From Pollutiaquabacter sp046052345 (GTDB lineage: Bacteria; Bacteroidota; Bacteroidia; AKYH767-A; 2013-40CM-41-45): DNA of 64,000 nucleotides. The translations under genes were made by a program, and so were the position numbers. Of this stretch, positions 33,457 through 42,005 are shown in pieces (position 1 is the stretch's first letter; the number at the start of each line of letters is the position of its first letter). The stretch spans positions 1-64,000 of the forward strand of contig JBJOMN010000010.1 in assembly GCA_046052345.1 (NCBI GenBank). Direction: 5' to 3'. The notes beneath the pieces were generated by a model. That model worked only from the letters and a program-made list of their open reading frames with translations. It ran no database searches and was not told the origin of the DNA.

Positions 33457-35433
33457 ATGAATTTTCACCGCACACGTTGGACAGACGACCAGCTCAGGCA
33501 GATCTACCTGGAGTTGCTGAAGCCTCGCATGATCGAGGAGAAGATGCTGGTGCTCCTTCGACAGGGACGCATCGCCAAGTGGTTCTCCGGCATCGGACAG
33601 GAAGCTATTTCAGTAGGTTTGGGAATGGCCCTTCGCCCGGAAGAATACATTCTTCCGATGCACCGCAACCTCGGAATCTTCACCACGCGCAGGATACCGC
33701 TCCACCGCCTCTTCTCCCAATGGATGGGCAAGCCTGGAGGATTCACCAAGGGACGCGACCGCTCCTTTCATTTCGGCACCCCGGAATACAGGATCATCGG
33801 AATGATTTCCCATCTGGGGCCTCAGATGGGCGTGGCCGACGGTATCGCCCTGGGCAATCTCCTGAAAGGAAACGGTCAGGTGACCGCGGTCTTCACCGGC
33901 GACGGTGCATCCAGCGAGGGGGATTTTCACGAAAGCCTTAATGTCGCCGCCGTCTGGAACCTGCCGGTCATCTTCGTGATCGAGAACAACGGCTACGGCC
34001 TCTCCACGCCAAGCAACGAGCAGTTCCGGATGAAGCAGTTCGTCGACAAGGGCATCGGGTATGGGATGGAAGCCGTTCAGGTGGACGGAAACAACATCCT
34101 CGAGACGCTTAAAACCTTCAGCGACCTTGCCGATTCCATAAGACGCAACCCTCGACCGGTAATGGTCGAGTGCCTTACTTTCCGGATGCGTGGGCACGAA
34201 GAGGCTTCCGGCACCAAATACGTCCCGCAACACCTCTTCGACGAATGGGGTAGAAAAGACCCTGTCGTCAATTTCGAGCAGTTTCTGCTTGCTGAAAAGG
34301 TTCTTACGGAAGACCATATCGCACAGATTCGCAGTGGTTTAAAGCAGGAGATCGAGAAAAATCTAGAGGTTTCTTTTGCTGAGCAGTCCCCTGAACCGGA
34401 TACCGAAACGGAGCTCTTTGACATGTATGACCGTCGGCCTTCGGTCCCGGTCTCGCCTTCCAATGAAGTGACGGAAATGCGGTTCGTCGATGCGCTTTCC
34501 GACGGCCTTAGGGAGTCCATGCGCAGGTTCGGCAACCTGGTCATCATGGGACAGGACATCGCCGAATACGGCGGAGTTTTCAAAGTGACGCAGGGATTTC
34601 TGGAGGAGTTCGGAAAGCCCCGTGTGCGCAACACCCCGCTGTGCGAATCAGCCATCATCGGTGCTGCTCAGGGACTGGCCATCAACGGAATGAAGGCGGT
34701 CGTGGAGATGCAGTTCGCCGACTTCGTCACCTGCGGCTTCAACCAGATCGTCAACAATCTGGCCAAGACGCATTATCGGTGGGGACAGAATGTTGACGTC
34801 GTAGTCAGGATGCCCACCGGAGCCGGAGTAAACGCCGGTCCGTTCCATTCCCAGTCGAACGAGGCCTGGTTCGTCCACACGCCCGGTTTGAAGGTCGTGT
34901 ATCCTGCTTTTCCCGCAGACGCGAAAGGACTTATCACCGCCTCCATCGAGGACCCTAATCCGGTCATGTTCTTCGAGCATAAAGCGCTTTACCGGAGCGT
35001 GACTGGACCTGTTCCCTCCGGCTATTACACCCTTGAAATCGGAAAAGCCGCCCGTATCCGTGAGGGTACCCACGTTTCTGTGATCACCTACGGACTGGGT
35101 GTCCATTGGATGCTCGAGTGGATGTCGCAGAACCCTCAGACCGAAGTGGACCTGATCGACCTGCGCACGTTGCTGCCCTGGGACCGCGAAACGGTCGAAT
35201 CCTCTGTCCGTAAGACCGGTCGCGCATTGGTGCTTCATGAAGATACGTTTACCGGCGGAATAGGAGGCGAGATTGCCGCTCACATCAGCGACAGCTGTTT
35301 TCAGTGGCTCGATGCGCCCGTAATGCGCTGCGCCAGCCTGGACACTCCGGTGCCCATGAACCTGGAACTCGAGAACAATTTCTTAGCGAAGAGCAGGCTT
35401 TCCGAGACCCTCGGACGACTGCTGACCTACTGA
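33457..35433 (+). CDS. 2-oxoacid dehydrogenase E1, alpha and beta subunits fused
   Basis: A 658-residue thiamine-diphosphate enzyme. Residues about 1-320 are an E1 alpha subunit (TGDGASSEGDFHESLN...ENNGYG cofactor motif; SFHFG region), and residues about 345-658 an E1 beta subunit (GQDIAEYGGVFKVTQGF, MQFADFV, LRTLLPWD). It would decarboxylate a branched-chain 2-oxoacid or pyruvate and acylate the lipoyl group of E2. The alpha-beta fusion is common in Bacteroidota and is usually assigned to the branched-chain enzyme. E2 and E3 are not in the window. It is convergent with the patatin-like gene, 4 bp apart. Confidence 0.93.
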   Translation: MNFHRTRWTDDQLRQIYLELLKPRMIEEKMLVLLRQGRIAKWFSGIGQEAISVGLGMALRPEEYILPMHRNLGIFTTRRIPLHRLFSQWMGKPGGFTKGRDRSFHFGTPEYRIIGMISHLGPQMGVADGIALGNLLKGNGQVTAVFTGDGASSEGDFHESLNVAAVWNLPVIFVIENNGYGLSTPSNEQFRMKQFVDKGIGYGMEAVQVDGNNILETLKTFSDLADSIRRNPRPVMVECLTFRMRGHEEASGTKYVPQHLFDEWGRKDPVVNFEQFLLAEKVLTEDHIAQIRSGLKQEIEKNLEVSFAEQSPEPDTETELFDMYDRRPSVPVSPSNEVTEMRFVDALSDGLRESMRRFGNLVIMGQDIAEYGGVFKVTQGFLEEFGKPRVRNTPLCESAIIGAAQGLAINGMKAVVEMQFADFVTCGFNQIVNNLAKTHYRWGQNVDVVVRMPTGAGVNAGPFHSQSNEAWFVHTPGLKVVYPAFPADAKGLITASIEDPNPVMFFEHKALYRSVTGPVPSGYYTLEIGKAARIREGTHVSVITYGLGVHWMLEWMSQNPQTEVDLIDLRTLLPWDRETVESSVRKTGRALVLHEDTFTGGIGGEIAAHISDSCFQWLDAPVMRCASLDTPVPMNLELENNFLAKSRLSETLGRLLTY

Positions 35434-35437
35434 CAAG

Positions 35438-37726
35438 TCACTGCTTCAGTTTGTTGTTGACAAGCAGTTCGACCAGCTTTTCCATCGATTCCTTGTTCCC
35501 CGGAAGCTCCGAGGAGTTGACGACAAGTCTGCGTTCCTTGGTAGTGAGATGGAAACTCAGTGAGATCTCCTGCTCCTTCGTCGGCAATTCGAACAGTACG
35601 AAATCGAAAGGGGCCTTCATCCAGCTTTTTGCGTACTCGTAGGCTTCGTCCTGGTTGAAATCCTGTACCGTAAGCATGTTCTTGTAGATGTTGCCCAAAG
35701 GGACAACGACGTTCTCCAGTACGGACGGCTGGCTTTTGTTTTCAATAGGCCGCTCTTTGTGCGAGTCCCTTATGTCGACGAATACGACGCCGGAGGTGTT
35801 CCTTTCGATCCATTCGCGGAACACATGCACGAACTTGAGCGAAGTCTTCAAGCCGGTCACGTCCCGGATACCTGCGTCCATGACCTTGGCGACAGGTTCC
35901 GTCGGCAGCGAAACCGCCGGCAGGATATACGGGAAGGTGGCGTTCATGCGCAGCAACGAATGGAAGCGGACACTGTCCGCCAGCTGGTTCTTTAGTAAAG
36001 CCCTGAAATCCACGGCGTCGATGGTATTCGGAAAGTTGAACAGGCTGTCGCTGACATGAGCGCTGAGATATCGCAACGGCAAAGGAGACACCAGCAATTG
36101 CCGGCCGTCGTTTACGATGACCGGCGACAGCACCATCATCGGAATAGAGGAGTTCCGCTCGTAACCGGCATAATCAGCCAGCTTTCTCTCCTCCAACAGG
36201 TGACCGGTGTTCTCTCCGAACTGTTTCTCGAAGGCATATGCCCGGTCCTTGCTGTGGACCGTATTCCCGATGCGGAAGCGCTGCAGGTTAAAGAAAAGAT
36301 CGCTGACCGTTATGCTGAACGTGACAGGGTTCAAAAGGTCCTTTCCGATGTTCATGATATGGATCGGTTCCTGCGGATCCTCGTCCTCACCCAATTTGCG
36401 CCGTAATGCCAGCTCCCGGTAATAACTGGCGCCCATCATTCCACCGGAAGCGCCTGTGATCAGCTGGCTGCTTTCGAAGAGCCGGTCCTGCGTAAGGCTG
36501 TCGCCCAGTTGCAGGATACGATAGGCCCATATGGTGGCACGTAATCCGCCTCCGGAACAATTGATGAATACCATCTTCGGAGGCAGACTGTCATCGAATT
36601 TGCTTCTCCAAGCATCCAATACCCCGATAGTGCTGTCGAAATCCGCCCGTACGACGGAAGGGTCATCCAGACGTTTCAGCGCGTCCAGGTTATAGGCTGC
36701 TTTACCTGTTTCGTATTCCAGTCCGTAAGCCTTGTTCTCGGAATAGAATATGCCGTATGCGGAGAGGATGTTGATCGCCACCAGCAAGAGGACGAAAGCG
36801 GTGCTTGTCCACGACTTCAGCCAGAAGCGAAAGGCGCTGCTGAGCATGAGCATCATCGAGAAGATGAGCATCACACTTGCCGCCGCAGGTATCTTGAAAT
36901 AAGAATACTCCTTGAAGAGACCGATCAGGATGAATAGCGCGAATACGATGATCTCAATGATGGCGGCATTCAGATGGTTCTGACGGAAGACTGACAACAG
37001 CATCTCCCTGGAATAGTGCCCGGTGCGTCGCACCAGTTTGACCTTGAAGGGCTGACTGAGATACGTGTCCACGCGCCATTGCCGCAGATGAGGCATGAGC
37101 TTACGGTTCTTGCGGATGATGCGTTCACGATGGCGTTCGTCCATGTGCTCCGCGATGGGCGCATTGGGGTCAGCGTCCGATGTGGCGACACCGAACATGA
37201 CCACGATGTCCTTGTTCGTACGGAAAAAGTAGGTCAGAGTAAGGAATATCACCAGGAACACGCCGGTCAGGAAGGAGGAGCACTCCGCTACGGAGACCCA
37301 GAAGCTCTGGTACTCGTTGGTGAGCTGGAAGTTCATCATGTTCCAACAATATACCAGCAGGAAAAGGACCGGAAGTATGAAGTTGTTGATGGTGAATTTC
37401 AAGAAAGGCCGCGCAAGGGTCGCGATGAAGGGGAACCTGAAACCGTTGATGATGTAACTGGAGATGTTGAACGCCATGATGAAGGCGCCCGTGGAAAATC
37501 CGGTGATGAAGAAGGAGAGCAGACCGACCTCGCCGCGGTACTCGGGGTCCAGGAACAGGAAGGGGATCCCGAAGGTTTTGGACATCGAGTTGGTCACCCA
37601 ACCGAACAGTACCAGCCAGTAGAGGAGCATGATCTGGTTCTTCTTGAAAAGAAGGACCACCAGCTGTACGGGAAATGAGAAGTACAGTCGCTGGAGCGCT
37701 TTCTTGGAAAACCAGGATTCCTTCAT
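35438..37726 (-). CDS. Membrane-anchored patatin-like phospholipase
   Basis: A 762-residue membrane protein. The N-terminal half carries about eight hydrophobic segments (residues ~10-330). The C-terminal half has the patatin signature: the oxyanion-type loop SGGGLRA near 390, the nucleophile elbow GASGGM (Ser near 426) and DAGIRD (catalytic Asp near 616). It would hydrolyse acyl esters of lipids at the membrane. The large multi-spanning N-terminal half is not typical of simple patatins, though similar proteins are found in Bacteroidota. It lies between the E1 gene (convergent) and the histidine-degradation genes (91 bp upstream), with no evident functional link. Confidence 0.8.
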   Translation of the reverse strand: MKESWFSKKALQRLYFSFPVQLVVLLFKKNQIMLLYWLVLFGWVTNSMSKTFGIPFLFLDPEYRGEVGLLSFFITGFSTGAFIMAFNISSYIINGFRFPFIATLARPFLKFTINNFILPVLFLLVYCWNMMNFQLTNEYQSFWVSVAECSSFLTGVFLVIFLTLTYFFRTNKDIVVMFGVATSDADPNAPIAEHMDERHRERIIRKNRKLMPHLRQWRVDTYLSQPFKVKLVRRTGHYSREMLLSVFRQNHLNAAIIEIIVFALFILIGLFKEYSYFKIPAAASVMLIFSMMLMLSSAFRFWLKSWTSTAFVLLLVAINILSAYGIFYSENKAYGLEYETGKAAYNLDALKRLDDPSVVRADFDSTIGVLDAWRSKFDDSLPPKMVFINCSGGGLRATIWAYRILQLGDSLTQDRLFESSQLITGASGGMMGASYYRELALRRKLGEDEDPQEPIHIMNIGKDLLNPVTFSITVSDLFFNLQRFRIGNTVHSKDRAYAFEKQFGENTGHLLEERKLADYAGYERNSSIPMMVLSPVIVNDGRQLLVSPLPLRYLSAHVSDSLFNFPNTIDAVDFRALLKNQLADSVRFHSLLRMNATFPYILPAVSLPTEPVAKVMDAGIRDVTGLKTSLKFVHVFREWIERNTSGVVFVDIRDSHKERPIENKSQPSVLENVVVPLGNIYKNMLTVQDFNQDEAYEYAKSWMKAPFDFVLFELPTKEQEISLSFHLTTKERRLVVNSSELPGNKESMEKLVELLVNNKLKQ

Positions 37727-37817
37727 AATGGACGTGAACTACCTTAACGGACTAAAGGTCCGAAGTATTTCACGGCACGGAAGAACAAGTCCTAAAAGGT
37801 ATTGAAGAACCGGATGT

Positions 37818-39467
37818 TCAAATCTTGCTCTCGACAATAGACAGGATTTCGGCCTCTTCCTTGGCGGCTTTGTCCATGATCGCTTTTGCCCGTCCGGTGA
37901 TGTCTTCCGCAAAGGTCTTGTCTGTGAGCCCGCCGGCATTGATGCGGACATTCATATAGGCTCCGAGCACGGCGGTCCGGGCACAAGCGGCTCCGACACC
38001 GGCATCCGTGACCGAATTGGGATTTCCCCGCTCGGCCATGGCACGGATCACTTCGAAGGAACGGTAGGCCAGCTCCATGACCCTGTAGGGGATTTCTGTG
38101 GCATAGCGAGTCGCTTCCTGAATGGCCGCCGAACGCACCTTTTTTTCTTCGTCGGTTCCCTTTGGAAGGCCGAAAGCCTGCATGATGCGGTTGAAGGCGT
38201 TGGTGTCTTCGTCCACCATCTGCAGCAGCTGTTGCTTGAGTTCCTGGCCCTTTACGGCCCAGTCGGAGAATTCCTTCCACCGCTCATCCCAGCCTTTTTT
38301 ATGGGAGGATAGATTAGCCACCATCGTTCCCAGCGAAACGCCCAAGGCTCCGACATAGGCGGCGATGGAACCGCCGCCGGGAGCAGGGGATTCGGATGCG
38401 GTTTCGTCCGCGAAGGCGTTCAGCGTCATGGCGGTTAGTCTTCCTTCCTGTGCCTGACGAAGCTTGTATTCGATGATCCGCTCGTCAGGGTTGAAGGGAC
38501 CGAGTTCGTCGAGCCCCATGGATTTCACAGCGATCTTGATGAGCTCTTTTTCAGAAACACCTGTGGATCGCTGTTGCTTCTCCAGGAAATAACGACCGGC
38601 ATCCGTGAGTGATTTCAAGGGGATGAGTCCTACCAGCTCGGAACCGGTCACCCGCATGCCCCTGTTGTACGCACTCTTCACGCACTCGTCGAAAGCGACA
38701 TGTACCGGCGTGACCGTGATATCGGTCAGGTTCATGCTCACCTGCGCGATTCCGTACTCTTCGATGAACCAGCCGATCGCCTTGACGGATTTGCAGGTTC
38801 CCGGCTGTACGGTTTCTTCCCCTTTTTCATTTTTCACCTTCCGGCCGTTCTCACGGACGTCGAAAGCAACGGAATTGGCGCGCCGCACTGAGGTGGTGTT
38901 CAGGTTCACGTTATAAGCGACGAGGAAATCACGCGCACCGATGACGGTGGCACCGGTCTTGGCAGGGAATTCCGCAGGGCCGAAATCAGGCTTCCACTCC
39001 GGAAGTTTGATCTTTCTGAAAAATCCCTCGTACTCACCGGCCCGTATCACCGACAGGTTCTTCCGCGCCGGGTCTTTCTGGGCGGCCTCATACAGATAGG
39101 TGGGTATCGAGAGTTCCTTGCTGACGCGTTCGGCAAGCAGCGCAGCCCATTTCGCCGCTTCCTCCATGGTGATACCGGATACGGGAATCAGCGGACAGAC
39201 GTCGGTTGCTCCCATCCGTGGATGTTCGCCCTTGTGACGGCTCATGTCAATCAGTTCGGCTGCCTTGCTGATGCCCCGGAATGCCGCCTCGATCACAGCC
39301 TCCGGCTCACCGACGAAAGTAACAACGGTCCGGTTGGTGGCTTTTCCCGGATCCACGTTCAGGAGCTTGACGCCCTCTGCGGATTCGATCGCATCGGTGA
39401 TCTGTCGGATGACCTGAAGGTCGTTTCCTTCACTGAAATTCGGTACGCATTCAAGGAGTTGTTTCAT
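37818..39467 (-). CDS. ftcD: Glutamate formimidoyltransferase / formimidoyl-THF cyclodeaminase
   Basis: A 549-residue bifunctional enzyme of histidine degradation. Residues about 1-330 are the formiminotransferase (CVPNFSEG at the N-terminus, HPRMGATDVCPLIPV with the catalytic His) and residues about 345-545 the cyclodeaminase (SPAPGGGSIAAYVGALG). It moves the formimidoyl group from formimidoylglutamate to tetrahydrofolate and then releases ammonia, giving methenyl-THF and glutamate. It follows hutI by 9 bp and is certainly co-transcribed. hutH and hutU are not in the window. Confidence 0.96.
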   Translation of the reverse strand: MKQLLECVPNFSEGNDLQVIRQITDAIESAEGVKLLNVDPGKATNRTVVTFVGEPEAVIEAAFRGISKAAELIDMSRHKGEHPRMGATDVCPLIPVSGITMEEAAKWAALLAERVSKELSIPTYLYEAAQKDPARKNLSVIRAGEYEGFFRKIKLPEWKPDFGPAEFPAKTGATVIGARDFLVAYNVNLNTTSVRRANSVAFDVRENGRKVKNEKGEETVQPGTCKSVKAIGWFIEEYGIAQVSMNLTDITVTPVHVAFDECVKSAYNRGMRVTGSELVGLIPLKSLTDAGRYFLEKQQRSTGVSEKELIKIAVKSMGLDELGPFNPDERIIEYKLRQAQEGRLTAMTLNAFADETASESPAPGGGSIAAYVGALGVSLGTMVANLSSHKKGWDERWKEFSDWAVKGQELKQQLLQMVDEDTNAFNRIMQAFGLPKGTDEEKKVRSAAIQEATRYATEIPYRVMELAYRSFEVIRAMAERGNPNSVTDAGVGAACARTAVLGAYMNVRINAGGLTDKTFAEDITGRAKAIMDKAAKEEAEILSIVESKI

Positions 39468-39476
39468 GGCAAGGTG

Positions 39477-40733
39477 TCAGGATATCAATTGGCCGTTCAG
39501 GACGACACGTTCCGTAAGTGTAGTTCCGAACCAATAGGGCAGATAATCGGGCGATGGGATGGGAGGAGTGATGAAGAAATTCGCCTTCTTGCCTCCGCAG
39601 ATGCTGCCGTGGGTGGAGCTTACTCCCATGGCATACGCCGCATTGGTCGTGGCCGCGATGATGGCTTCTGATGGCGTCATCCTGTACAGGATGCAGGCCA
39701 GGGAGACCATCTGGTTCATGTTCCCCGTCGGACTGCTGCCGGGATTGAAGTCGGTGGAGAGCGCTAGTGGTAGTCCTGCGTCCAGCATCTTCCTGGCAGG
39801 AGGTGCGTGGAGTCCAAGAAACAGCTGTGCTCCCGGCAGCAGAACGGGCATGACATTGGATTCCGCCAGTAACAGCATGTCGTTGTCGGAAATGTACTCC
39901 AGGTGGTCCACGCTCACCGCTCCGGTTTCTATACCTGCCTCGATGCCGCCGCTGTGCGACAGCTGCTCGGCATGCACCTTCGGAATCATGCCGTGACGTT
40001 TTCCCGCTGTCAGGATATGCAGCGTCTCCTCCTTGGAGAAGTATCCCTTTTCACAGAACACATCACAGTAGTCGGCGAGTTTCTCATCTGCGATCCGTGG
40101 CATCAATTCATCCGTAAGCATGCGGATATATCCGGTTTTGTCGTCCCGGAATTCCATCGGCACCGCGTGAGCGCCGAGAAAGGTGGCTTTTATCTCCACC
40201 GGCAGTGTCTTTTTGAGGGTGCGAATGACACGCAACATCTTAAGTTCACTTTCCGCATCGAGTCCGTAGCCGCTTTTGATTTCGATGGCTCCGGTACCCA
40301 TGCGGATCATGTCACGGACACGTCGGGTCGCACTGTCCAACAGCTCCATTTCCGAGGTTTCCCGAAGACGCGCCGCTGAATTCAAGATTCCGCCGCCGCG
40401 TTCAAAAATATCCTGGTAGGAAAGTCCTTTGATCCGGTCGGTGAATTCCCGCTCCCGGCTGCCTGCGTAGACCAAGTGAGTATGGGCATCGCACCAGGAC
40501 GGGAATACGGCGCCTCCACCGGCATCGAGGAACTCCGCAGACGGATTCAGCTTTCGGAAATCCGAAAGGGTTGAGGGGGTTTCGGTGCCGAAAGCGGTTA
40601 TGGTATCTCCGTCAACCGACATCCAGGCATTTTCAATCACATTGCAGGAAGCCATGCGTATGCCACGGTAGCAGTCGACCGGGGAAGATTCCGTATGAAC
40701 CAGGAACCGGATGTTGTATACAAGAAGAGTCAA
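39477..40733 (-). CDS. hutI: Imidazolonepropionase
   Basis: A 418-residue amidohydrolase that opens the imidazolone ring to give formimidoylglutamate, the substrate of the downstream FTCD. Metal and substrate motifs are present: DAHTHLVYAGSRE, HAEQLSHSGG and STDFNPGSSPTGNM. The start is TTG at 40733: the residues TLLVYNIRFLVH match the usual N-terminus and the nearest in-frame ATG would remove it. It forms a two-gene unit with ftcD and is divergent from aroC. Confidence 0.95.
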   Translation of the reverse strand: MTLLVYNIRFLVHTESSPVDCYRGIRMASCNVIENAWMSVDGDTITAFGTETPSTLSDFRKLNPSAEFLDAGGGAVFPSWCDAHTHLVYAGSREREFTDRIKGLSYQDIFERGGGILNSAARLRETSEMELLDSATRRVRDMIRMGTGAIEIKSGYGLDAESELKMLRVIRTLKKTLPVEIKATFLGAHAVPMEFRDDKTGYIRMLTDELMPRIADEKLADYCDVFCEKGYFSKEETLHILTAGKRHGMIPKVHAEQLSHSGGIEAGIETGAVSVDHLEYISDNDMLLLAESNVMPVLLPGAQLFLGLHAPPARKMLDAGLPLALSTDFNPGSSPTGNMNQMVSLACILYRMTPSEAIIAATTNAAYAMGVSSTHGSICGGKKANFFITPPIPSPDYLPYWFGTTLTERVVLNGQLIS

Positions 40734-40890
40734 GCCGCCGGCATTTTCGGTCGACGAAAATACGAATAAACCCGCGATGAGTGAATCCGGTTTTTCCTCC
40801 AGCCGGACACAATTACATTAACATCTGTTCGTTGAAACTAGCGAATAGGTCGTTCCGGGCGGCCTGACGTTTTCTGTACCTTCATCGCCT

Positions 40891-42000
40891 ATGGCCGGCA
40901 ATACATTCGGAACACTCTTTCGACTCACTACTTTCGGTGAATCCCATGGCCCCGGAATCGGCGGCATCATTGACGGTTGTCCGGCCGGACTTCAGCTGGA
41001 TTTCGTTCGAATTGCGGCCGATATGGCCAGACGGCGTCCGGGTCAGTCGTCCATCACCACCTCCCGTTCCGAAGAGGACAAGGTGGAGTTCCTGTCGGGA
41101 ATAGATAACGGGATTACGCTTGGCACTCCCATCGCCTTTCTGATCCGTAACGAGGATGTGCGTTCCGATGATTACAGCGCGATGCGGCAGGTCTTCCGCC
41201 CCTCGCATGCCGATTTCACGTACCATGTAAAATACGGAACCACTTCCTCCGGCGGGGGCGGTCGTTCCTCGGCCCGGGAAACTGCAGCTCGCGTAGCAGC
41301 CGGTGCCGTAGCCCGGCAGCTTCTTGAGCGCTTCGGTGTCACCATCACCGCTTACGTTTCCCGCGTGGCGGATGTAATGATGGAAAATGAGGAAGAGAGT
41401 TACCTGCGCTCCCAGGTGGATGCATCTCCTGTCCGTTGTCCCCATCCTGAATCAGCCTTGCTGATGACGAAGGTCATCGAAGAAGTCAGGGCCGATGGTG
41501 ATACTTGCGGCGGAGTCGTCACCTGTTCCGTGACAGGCGTCCCTGCAGGACTCGGAGAACCGGTCTTTGAAAAACTTTCGGCATCGCTGGCCGGTGCTTG
41601 CATGAGTATCAACGCGGCTCACGGTTTCGAGTACGGAAGCGGATTCACAGGCGCAAGGCAAAGGGGCAGCGAACATAACGACCCCTTCGTCAGGAATGAT
41701 GACGGGACCATCGCGACCACCGGCAACCGCTCGGGTGGAATACAAGGCGGCATTTCAAACGGCATGGAGATCCGATTCCGGTTAGCCTTCAAACCGGTCT
41801 CCACATTGATGCGGAGCCAGCGGACCGTGGATCGCTCCGGAGCCGAAGTGGAGTTGACTGCACGGGGAAGGCACGATCCTTGCGTTGTCCCCAGAGCGGT
41901 GCCGATCGTAGAGGCCATGACGGCGCTGACGCTTGCGGACCATCTGCTCAGGAACACTACGGCACGTCTTGACACCATTGAATCATCGTTGAAAAGATAA
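40891..42000 (+). CDS. aroC: Chorismate synthase
   Basis: A 369-residue FMN-dependent enzyme that makes chorismate from EPSP, the last step of the shikimate pathway. Family signatures are intact: FGESHGPGIGGIIDGCPAG, GGGRSSARETAARVAAGAVA and NRSGGIQGGISNG. The length is standard. A weak TACCTTCA box lies 6 nt before the ATG. It is divergent from hutI, and the AsmA-like gene follows 5 bp downstream. aroE of the same pathway lies at 53885. Confidence 0.98.
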   Translation: MAGNTFGTLFRLTTFGESHGPGIGGIIDGCPAGLQLDFVRIAADMARRRPGQSSITTSRSEEDKVEFLSGIDNGITLGTPIAFLIRNEDVRSDDYSAMRQVFRPSHADFTYHVKYGTTSSGGGGRSSARETAARVAAGAVARQLLERFGVTITAYVSRVADVMMENEEESYLRSQVDASPVRCPHPESALLMTKVIEEVRADGDTCGGVVTCSVTGVPAGLGEPVFEKLSASLAGACMSINAAHGFEYGSGFTGARQRGSEHNDPFVRNDDGTIATTGNRSGGIQGGISNGMEIRFRLAFKPVSTLMRSQRTVDRSGAEVELTARGRHDPCVVPRAVPIVEAMTALTLADHLLRNTTARLDTIESSLKR

Positions 42001-42005
42001 ATCTT

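Noticed and set aside
35438..37726. Patatin-like gene as part of an anti-phage (CBASS-like) system
   Set aside because: No cyclase, ubiquitin-like or other defence gene is adjacent; neighbours are a 2-oxoacid dehydrogenase and histidine-degradation genes, and the protein is multi-spanning.
37748..37762. Hairpin CGGAC-TAAAG-GTCCG between ftcD and the patatin-like gene
   Set aside because: Only 5 bp and no T-run on either strand, so not supported as a terminator.
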